Below, piece by piece: positions 7,365-12,877 of a stretch of DNA of 12,877 nucleotides. The notes under the pieces are model-generated. The model made no database searches. It was not told the origin of the DNA and saw nothing but the letters and a program-made list of their open reading frames with translations. Origin of the DNA: an uncultured Olsenella sp. (lineage in GTDB: Bacteria; Actinomycetota; Coriobacteriia; Coriobacteriales; Atopobiaceae); contig CALCDK010000052.1 of assembly GCA_937900605.1 (NCBI GenBank), positions 1-12,877 of the forward strand, given 5' to 3'. Numbering within the stretch: position 1 is the stretch's first letter; every line of letters starts with the position of its first letter. The position numbers were made by a program, and so were the translations under genes.

Positions 7365-8063
7365 ATGGCATCCGAGGAGCGACACGTGGTCTACTACGTC
7401 GAGGACGACAAGAACATCCGCGAGCTCACCGTCTACGCCCTCGGCCAGGGCGGCATCGACGCGCGCGGCTGCGCCGACGACGCGGAGTTCCGCCGCGCCT
7501 GCGCCGAGCGCGTGCCCGACGCGGTCCTTCTCGACATCATGCTTCCCGACGCCGACGGCCTGGACATCCTGGCCCGGCTCAGGAGCACCCCCGGCCTCGC
7601 CGACGTCCCGGTGATGATGCTCACCGCCAAGGACACCGAGCTCGACAAGGTTCGCGCGCTCGACAGCGGCGCGGACGACTACCTCTCCAAGCCTTTCGGC
7701 ATGATGGAGATGGTCTCGCGCACCCGCGCCCTGCTGCGCCGCGCCGGCCGCGAGCCGCGCCGCGCCGCGCCCGTCGTCCTGAGCGTCGAGGACGTCTGCC
7801 TGTGGCCGGACCGCCGCGAGGTCACCGTGGACGGCAGGGAGGTCCAGCTCACCATGAGGGAGTTCGACCTCCTCGAGTTCCTCATGCGCTCGCCCGGCGT
7901 GGTCTTCTCGCGCGAGACGCTCCTGCAGCGCGTGTGGGGCTGGGACTTCGACGGCGGCTCGCGCACCGTCGACGTCCACGTGCAGCAGATCCGCGCCAAG
8001 CTCGGCGACTCCGCCGAGGTCATCGAGACCGTGCGCGGCGTCGGCTACCGCGTGTGCGGGTAG
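7365..8063 (+). CDS. phoB: PhoB/PhoP-type (OmpR-family) response regulator
   Basis: 232 residues. The receiver domain (about 7-122) has the acidic pocket E13-D14-D15, phosphoacceptor Asp57 in 'VLLDIMLPD', Thr87 and Lys109 in 'YLSKPF'. The C-terminal OmpR/PhoB winged helix (about 132-231) contains 'LTMREFDLLEFLMRSPG', the 'VWGWDFDGGSRTVDVHVQQI' recognition region and 'VRGVGYRV'. The ATG is preceded by AGGGAG (7355-7360). It lies between phoU and the kinase, so it is very probably the phosphate-starvation regulator (PhoB; PhoP or RegX3 in other actinobacterial naming). The predicted target is the tandem GTAAGGC array upstream of pstS, since this family binds 11-bp-spaced direct repeats. Confidence 0.93.
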   Translation: MASEERHVVYYVEDDKNIRELTVYALGQGGIDARGCADDAEFRRACAERVPDAVLLDIMLPDADGLDILARLRSTPGLADVPVMMLTAKDTELDKVRALDSGADDYLSKPFGMMEMVSRTRALLRRAGREPRRAAPVVLSVEDVCLWPDRREVTVDGREVQLTMREFDLLEFLMRSPGVVFSRETLLQRVWGWDFDGGSRTVDVHVQQIRAKLGDSAEVIETVRGVGYRVCG

Positions 8064-8069
8064 CCCGGC

Positions 8070-9470
8070 ATGGGGCGCCGCCAGTACCAGGGCCAGGTCG
8101 GCTCGCTGTCCCGACGGGTGTTCGTCGCGCTCGTCGGGACGTGCGCCGTCGTGGCCCTCGCCGTGACCCTGGGCGCCTCGGCGCTCTACCAGAGTGCCTT
8201 CCTCGCCGACGAGCACGACCAGCTCGCCGCCGAGTGCCGCACCCTCTCGTCGTTGCTCGACTACGTCGACGACGACGCGCGGGTGCTCGCGGGGCTCGAC
8301 TTCGGCTCCATGCGCGTCACGCTCGTCGAGCCGGACGGCACCGTCGCGTTCGACAGCCTCGCGCAGGCCGACCAGATGCCCAACCACGCCGACCGCCCCG
8401 AGGTCCGCGAGGCCCTCGCGAGCGGGGAGGGCTCGTCGGACCGCGCGAGCGCCACGGCCGGCTACGTGAGCCTCTACGAGGCCGCCCGCCTCGCCTCCGG
8501 CGACGTGCTGAGGCTGTCGGTGGACCGCGCGGGCGTGGGCACGTTCCTGCGCCAGGACATCGCCCTGCTCGTCGCGATCGCCGTCGTCGCGGTCCTCGTG
8601 AGCTGGCTCATCTCGCGGCACCTCTCGCGGCGCTTCGTGCGCCCCATCCTCGAGATCGACCCGTCGTCCGGAGACGCTCGCGCCCCGTACTCGGAGCTCG
8701 AGCCGCTCGTGGAGCGCCTCAACGAGCAGCACCGCGAGCTCCTCGAGCGCATGGGGCAGATCCAGGACGCCGACGACATGCGCCGCGAGTTCACCGCCAA
8801 CGTGACGCACGAGCTCAAGACGCCGATCGCCGCCATCTCGGGTGCCGCCGAGCTCATCCGCGACGGCATCGTGCGCCCCGACGACGTGGTCGACTTCGCC
8901 GGGCGCATCTACGACGACGCGCAGCGCCTGTCGGCCCTCGTCGGCGACATCCTCACCCTGTCCAAGCTCGACGAGTCCGAGCGCGTGGGAAACCGGGAGG
9001 TCTTCGGGCCCTCGGACCGCGTCGACCTGCTCGCCACCGCGCGCGACGTCTGCGCGCGCCTCTCGGGCCGCGCCGAGGTCGCCGGCGTCGAGCTTCACGT
9101 GCGCGGCGTCCCGGCCGTGGTCGTGGGCAACGCGCGCCTGCTCGACACGCTCGTGTGCAACCTCGTCACCAACGCGATCCGCTACAACCGCCCCGGCGGC
9201 CAGGCCTTCGTCTGGGTCCTCCCGCGCGACGGCGCGCCCTGCCTGCGCGTGAGCGACACGGGCATCGGCATCCCCGAGGAGGCCCAGCCCAAGGTCTTCG
9301 AGCGCTTCTACCGTGTCGACAAGGGCCGCAGCCGCGACATGGGCGGCACGGGCCTGGGCCTGGCCATCGTCAAGCACGCGGCCGCCTACCACGGCGCGCG
9401 CCTCATGCTGAGGAGCGTCGTGGGCAAGGGGACCACCATCACGGTGCAGTTCCCGGCCCAGGACGGCTAG
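8070..9470 (+). CDS. phoR: PhoR-type membrane sensor histidine kinase
   Basis: 466 residues. Membrane helices at about 17-40 and 163-183 enclose a roughly 120-residue extracytoplasmic domain. A short linker (about 184-235) starts HAMP-like ('RRFVRPILEID') but is not a clear full HAMP domain. The dimerisation/phosphoacceptor helix has 'THELKTPIAAISG' with His247. The ATPase domain shows the N-box 'NLVTNAIRYN' (364-373), G1 DTGIG (396-400), F-box 'FERFYR' (410-415) and G2 'GGTGLGLAI' (425-433). It starts 6 bases after the response regulator stop with only a weak ribosome site, so coupling is likely. Context makes it the phosphate-starvation kinase (PhoR/SenX3-like), controlled through PhoU and PstSCAB rather than by direct phosphate binding. 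Confidence 0.93.
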   Translation: MGRRQYQGQVGSLSRRVFVALVGTCAVVALAVTLGASALYQSAFLADEHDQLAAECRTLSSLLDYVDDDARVLAGLDFGSMRVTLVEPDGTVAFDSLAQADQMPNHADRPEVREALASGEGSSDRASATAGYVSLYEAARLASGDVLRLSVDRAGVGTFLRQDIALLVAIAVVAVLVSWLISRHLSRRFVRPILEIDPSSGDARAPYSELEPLVERLNEQHRELLERMGQIQDADDMRREFTANVTHELKTPIAAISGAAELIRDGIVRPDDVVDFAGRIYDDAQRLSALVGDILTLSKLDESERVGNREVFGPSDRVDLLATARDVCARLSGRAEVAGVELHVRGVPAVVVGNARLLDTLVCNLVTNAIRYNRPGGQAFVWVLPRDGAPCLRVSDTGIGIPEEAQPKVFERFYRVDKGRSRDMGGTGLGLAIVKHAAAYHGARLMLRSVVGKGTTITVQFPAQDG

Positions 9471-9489
9471 GGCGCCCCGAGCGCCACGA

Positions 9490-9525
9490 GGAGGGGCCCG
9501 CCGCCAGCTGGCGGCGGGCCCCTTC
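9490..9525. terminator. Strong palindromic terminator between convergent operons
   Basis: A perfect 30-bp palindrome occupies 9493-9522 and the flanking A-T and G-C pairs extend it; an RNA hairpin of about 13 bp or more with a 4-nt loop would form on either strand. It begins 20 bp after the kinase stop and lies between the plus-strand pst operon and the minus-strand acetyltransferase (stop at 9606). No long T-tract follows on either side, as is common in GC-rich genomes. A smaller GC hairpin (9578-9596) lies between it and the acetyltransferase stop and may help end minus-strand transcripts. Confidence 0.75.
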
Positions 9526-9605
9526 GTCCGCTCGGGCGCATCTCTCGCCCCCTCGTCGTCCCCCGTGCGTCGGACGGCGCGCGCCGCGGCCGCGCGGGGA
9601 CGCCG

Positions 9606-10163
9606 CTAGAGCGCGAGCTCCCAGAGGTTGGACCAGCCGGGCAGGGCGAGCCCCTCGTAGGGCATCCACACCGGCGCGTGGCGCACGAGGCCGAGCGACT
9701 CGTACAGGCCGTTGGCCTCGACGTTGGCCACCGACGTGCACAGGCGCAGCGACCGGGCGCCCAGCTCGCGGGCCCTTCTCGCCGCGGCGTCCACGAGGGC
9801 GCGGGCCACGCCCTGCCCGCGCGCCTCCGGGTCGACGGCCAGCAGGTGCGGGCAGGCCGCCTCGCCGTGCCCCAGCGGCTCCCACGTGGGGCCGCCCAGG
9901 CCGCTGCCGTGCCCCGGCGCGTCTCCGTCGCCCACCGCGGCGTCGAGGTCGACGGCCACGGCTCCCAGCAGGCGCGCGCCCCCGAGCGGCGTGCCGCCGT
10001 CGCCGAGGTCCGCCTCGCGGAAGGCGCCGAGGAACACGCCGGCTTCGAGCAGGCGCCCGGCCATGCCCACGGGCGGCCAGGCGGCCTGGGCCCAGCCGGA
10101 GGTGCCGGGTTGCGCGGTGACCGCGCGGTAGAGCGCGTCGAGCCCGCCGCGCCAGCGGTCCGG
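9606..10163 (-). CDS. GNAT acetyltransferase domain, C-terminal part of a frameshifted hydrolase fusion
   Basis: This is a reading frame of 185 codons plus stop, coding from about 10163 to the TAG at 9606-9608. The acetyl-CoA site is clear: 'LLAVDPEARGQGVARALVDA' carries the R-G-Q-G-V-A loop of motif A, and 'SVANVEANGLYESLGLV' is the usual following strand and helix. The N-terminal part reads 'LDALYRAVTAQPGTSGWAQA', typical of GNAT helix 1 and its substrate loop. No ATG or GTG start with a ribosome site lies at its front; the first in-frame ATG (near 10071) would cut off helix 1. The expected first strand ('GLRVVP') is instead found at the end of the upstream hydrolase in another frame. I therefore read it as the C-terminal domain of a fusion broken at 10162-10165. 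The acetylated substrate is unknown. Confidence 0.8.
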   Translation of the reverse strand, partial: PDRWRGGLDALYRAVTAQPGTSGWAQAAWPPVGMAGRLLEAGVFLGAFREADLGDGGTPLGGARLLGAVAVDLDAAVGDGDAPGHGSGLGGPTWEPLGHGEAACPHLLAVDPEARGQGVARALVDAAARRARELGARSLRLCTSVANVEANGLYESLGLVRHAPVWMPYEGLALPGWSNLWELAL

Positions 10164-11089
10164 GGCACCACGCGCAGGCCCGCCACGGGCGCGGGCGCCG
10201 CCGGGGCGCGGTGCGCGTCGTTGCAGGCGACGGTGCGCAGCAGCTCGGCGCTCACGAGGTCCGGCGCCTGCTTGGGCAGGTTGTGCGGCAGCCCCTGCGC
10301 CACGACGAGCACGCTGTTGGGGACGGCGCGCGCGATCGATGCGCTCACCTCGGGCGCGATGTCGTCGAGCGAGCCGGACATGACCGTCGTGGGGCACGAG
10401 ACGCGCGCGAGCGAGGCCTCGTCGATGTGGGGCTCGTCGGCCATGAGCTGGACGAGCTCCGCGGTGACGGCGGCCTGGGCGGGGGAGGGGGCCTCCACGC
10501 CGTTCTCGTCGAGCGCGCCCTCCCAGCCCTCGCGCGCCCAGTCGCGCAGGCACGCGGCGGTGTCGAGCGCCCACGCGAGGCACTCCGAGCCGAGCTGCGA
10601 GGGCCTGAGGTTGGCGCCGATGGCGGTGAGGCTCATGACGTGCGCGCCCCAGTCGCGGGCGAGCAGCAGGCCCAGGATGGCGCCGTCCGAGAAGCCCAGC
10701 ACGTGGGCGCGCCAGACTCCGAGCCGCTCGCAGGCCTCGCGCGCGTCGGCGGCCATGAGCTCGTAGGTGAGCGGGGCCGTGCCGCGGGTGCTCTGCCCCT
10801 GCGCGCGCGAGTCGAGCGCCACCGCGGTGCGGCCGGAGGCCACCACGGCGTCGATGGTGGGGCCGAAGATGCCGTGCTCCTCCCCGTTGCCGTGCAGCAG
10901 GAGGACGGGCGCGCGGCCCGCGACCACGCCGAAGGGCGTGCCGGGGGCGTCGTCGGTGCCGTCGGGCGCGTAGCACCACGCGACGACGGTGGCGCCGTCC
11001 GGGCACGGGACCTCGACGCGCGCGGCGAGCCGCGCGGTGGGCCTGCTGTAGGGGCTCGGGACGTGAGCGGTGGGGACCCTGGCCGCCAT
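10163..11089 (-). CDS. Alpha/beta-fold hydrolase domain, N-terminal part of a frameshifted fusion with GNAT
   Basis: About 309 residues are in good frame. The fold is recognisable: strand and oxyanion turn 'PVLLLHGNGEEHGIF' (61-75), 'ALDSRAQGQS' (91-100), nucleophile elbow GFSDG with Ser134, a probable acid at Asp242 or Asp243 in 'SGSLDDIAPE', and catalytic His269 in 'GLPHNLPKQ'. The catalytic triad is complete; the substrate cannot be told. The ATG at 11087-11089 has a strong AAGGAG ribosome site five bases upstream. After an Ala/Pro linker (about 295-303), 'GLRVVP' looks like the first strand of a GNAT domain, and sense continues in the neighbouring frame. Restoring one base in the C-run (plus-strand G's at 10162-10165) would give a single protein of about 494 residues. 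Unshifted, this frame runs on without family-like sequence to 9467. Confidence 0.85.
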
Positions 11090-11125
11090 GTCGCTCCTTC
11101 CTGCCGGCGGTGCCGGCACATGGGC

Positions 11126-11155
11126 GCGGCCCGGGCGCCTGCGCGTCCGGGCCGC
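11126..11155 (-). terminator. Hairpin between the tRNA ligase-like gene and the hydrolase
   Basis: Bases 11126-11134 and 11147-11155 form a perfect 9-bp GC stem, with three more pairs possible inside after one mismatch on the minus strand. It starts 15 bp after the ligase-like stop (11170) and lies 37 bp upstream of the hydrolase ATG. It probably ends or attenuates the ligase-like transcript. No T-tract is seen, and read-through to the hydrolase is possible. Confidence 0.5.
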
Positions 11156-11169
11156 CTGGCCTTCCTGTG

Positions 11170-12877
11170 CTACCTGCGGGACTGGGAGGGGTGCCTCTCG
11201 AAGAAGTCGAAGCGCGGCGGCAGCGCGACGACCGCGTGCTCCTGCGGCGCCTCGCCCCTCCTCGCGGCGAGCTCGACGGGACCGTCGAAGGCGTGGTCCC
11301 ACGTGAAGAACTCCTCCGGCGAGAAGCCCATGTGCTCGCAGACGAGCTCGCAGCCGCGCGGGACGGCCGGGTGCATGAGCAGCGCGGTGGTGCGCAGCGC
11401 GACGAAGGCGTCGGCCAGCGCGGCCTCGTAGGCGGCGTCGTCGCCCTTGGCGGCCTTGGAGGCCTCGTCCCAGCGCTTGTTGGCGGCGCGGCAGTAGTCC
11501 TCCGCGACGGCCAGGGCGCCGTGGGCGTCGAAGGCGTGGGCCCGCTCCTCGAAGTCGAGCGTGGCCCTTCTCGCCGCCTCGATGGCCTCGGGCGCGGGCG
11601 CGGCGCACGGCAGGTGGCCGTCGCAGACGTTGGCCGCGCCGTACAGGCACGATCGGGCGATGCGGTTGAAGATGTTGGTGAGGAACGCGGACTCCTTGAG
11701 GGCGGGGTCGACCACGCGCGGGTCGTCCCTGACCAGGACGTCCTCGCCGGTCGCCTTGTCCTTGTGGCTCACCGAGGTGTCGAAGGCCTTGGGGTTGAAG
11801 CTCACGGCGCGCTGGTCGAGGCCCAGCGACAGCCAGTGGGCGCGCAGCTGCTCGGGCGTGTAGGAGTCGAGCAGCTCGGCGGCCATGGGCGGCTTGATCG
11901 CGCCGGAGGAGGACGCCTTCTTGTTCATGAACAGGATGTGGTAGTTGGCCACGGGGACGTCCTGCGTCAGGCCCCAGTCGAGGGCCTTCCACATGGCCGG
12001 CTGGGCCACGCAGTAGAAGTAGATGTTGTCCTGGCCGATGAACTGGTAGACGCGCGCGTCGTCGGAGCACCACCAGTCGCGCCAGTCGGTCGACGACCAG
12101 CGGCCCTCCGGCGCGCCGGCCAGGGCGGCCTGGGTGAACGAGATGGGCGCCCACAGGCTCTCGGGCCAGCACCACACGGTGAGGCCGGACGTGCCCTCGA
12201 GCTCCGGCGCGGCGACGCCCCACTCGATGTTGCCGGTGATGCGGAACGGCAGCAGGCACTTGCCGGTGCGGAAGCGCACGCCGGCGGCCTCGAGGCGCTC
12301 GCGGGCCACGTCGCGCTCGTCCCAGGAGGAGAAGGTCAGCGAGAAGGACTGCTGGCCCCTCTCGGCCTCCGCCAGCCTGTGCGCGGGCAGCTCGGCCGCG
12401 ACGGCGTCGTACTGCCCGCGGAACTTCTCCTGGACGTAGATGACCGGGTCGACGAGGCTCTCGCGGACGGTCTTGGTCACGATCGGGCGAACCTGCGGGT
12501 CGACGTCCCACTCGTCCATGAGCGACTCGAGCTCGGAGCGGAAGGCAGGCAGGTCGAAGTACCAGTTGTCGACCGGGCGCAGCTCGGGGCGGGTGCCGGG
12601 GAGCTGCGAGACGGGCGCGATGAGCTCCTCGGGCTCGAACTGGTGGCCCCGGTCGCACTCGTCGGCGTAGGCGAGACGAGCTCGGAGGTGAGCCTGGCGT
12701 GGAAGTCGGCGGCCGGCTCGAGGCCGGAGCCGGCGAACAGGTCGAGCGAGACCTCGTAGGCGTCGAGGGCCGCCTTCTGGGCGTCGTGGTTGGCGCGGAC
12801 GTAGTCGAGGACGCTGCCCTCGTAGCCCTCCTGCTCGACCTTCTTGCGGTAGCCCTCGGCGATGGGGGAGCCGTAGC
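11170..12877 (-). pseudogene. MetRS-like class I tRNA ligase, 5' end cut by window, interrupted by an internal deletion/frameshift
   Basis: The first part (12877 to about 12678) reads 'YGSPIAEGYRKKVEQEGYEG' onward to 'ARLTSEL'. Sense then resumes in another frame at 'AYADECDRGHQFEPEEL' (from about 12672) and runs to the TAG at 11170-11172. Downstream parts match the MetRS catalytic core and helical anticodon-binding region: 'PVDNWYFDLPAF', 'GNIEWGV', 'WPESLWAPISF', 'YQFIGQDNIYFY' and 'NHILFMNKKASSSGAIKPP'. The KMSKS position reads KASSS (11905-11919) and the zinc knuckle is C-D-R-G-H. As I recall, this is usual for a divergent MetRS-like family separate from housekeeping MetG. About 45 codons, including the other zinc-knuckle half, are missing at 12670-12680 compared with the family. 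The ATG at 12519 is internal and not a real start. True pseudogene and assembly fault cannot be told apart here. Confidence 0.8.

Noticed and set aside
9526..9605. Possible small gene or RNA in the convergent gap
   Set aside because: Only a short GC hairpin and no start, ribosome site or conserved structure can be seen.
7157..10120. A 987-codon open frame on the plus strand
   Set aside because: It overlaps phoU, the response regulator, the kinase and the GNAT region out of frame, and is almost all Arg/Ala/Pro. Few stops occur in off-frames at this GC content, so it is a shadow.
11905..11919. KASSS treated as a new catalytic lesion in MetRS
   Set aside because: Together with the flanking 'NKKASSS...IKPPMA' it looks typical of a MetRS-like family I recall, so it is a family trait rather than damage. 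It is reported only as a mark of a paralogue.
12380..12519. The ATG at 12519 as the true start of the tRNA ligase-like gene
   Set aside because: Family sequence (ECDRGHQFEPEELI and onward) continues in frame upstream of it, and no ribosome site precedes it.
9467..12658. A 1063-codon minus-strand frame covering the hydrolase
   Set aside because: Only the part between 11089 and 10163 makes sense as protein. The rest is out of frame with the tRNA ligase-like gene and the GNAT domain.
11110..12759. A 549-codon plus-strand frame opposite the tRNA ligase-like gene
   Set aside because: It is an antisense shadow of a gene with many recognisable motifs on the minus strand, with no ribosome site of its own.

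Overview
The window is very GC-rich, with strong C/G bias at third codon positions. Its gene content fits a high-GC Actinomycetota, most likely a Coriobacteriia member (Olsenella/Collinsella/Atopobiaceae-like). The clues are a Tat-exported lipoprotein PstS, tandem pstB genes, a PhoB/PhoR-type two-component pair ending the pst operon, and a divergent MetRS-like 'class I tRNA ligase'. The lineage is inferred from protein style; I could not run a search.

Layout. Positions 1-2023 (minus strand) hold a MarR-family regulator, then an overlapping ABC exporter half-transporter that runs off the left edge. Positions 2024-2322 are a divergent control region. On the left it holds a candidate marR promoter with a small palindrome on its -35. 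On the right it holds a tandem array of a 7-bp unit, GTAAGGC, at 11-12 bp spacing, which looks like a PHO box array for the pst operon. Positions 2323-9470 (plus strand) are one compact high-affinity phosphate operon: pstS, pstC, pstA, pstB1, pstB2, phoU, response regulator, sensor kinase. A 15-bp hairpin separates pstS from pstC. The genes from pstC to phoU overlap by 1 to 8 bases. A 30-bp perfect palindrome follows the kinase and probably ends transcription from both sides. Positions 9606-12877 (minus strand) hold a MetRS-like class I tRNA ligase that runs off the right edge, then an alpha/beta hydrolase joined to a GNAT acetyltransferase.

How it works together. PstS captures phosphate outside the membrane, PstC/PstA form the channel, and the PstB ATPases drive import. 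PhoU links transporter state to the kinase. The kinase and response regulator are expected to act back on the GTAAGGC array, which would close an autoregulatory loop inside one operon.

Two minus-strand genes at the right are broken as given. The hydrolase-GNAT fusion changes frame at a run of four G's (10162-10165), consistent with one lost base. The tRNA ligase-like gene appears to lack about 45 codons and shifts frame near 12670-12680. Both may be assembly or sequencing errors rather than biology. I found no RNA gene, CRISPR array, insertion sequence or phage element. I see no convincing wholly new system; the most distinctive items are the GTAAGGC array and the hydrolase-acetyltransferase fusion.
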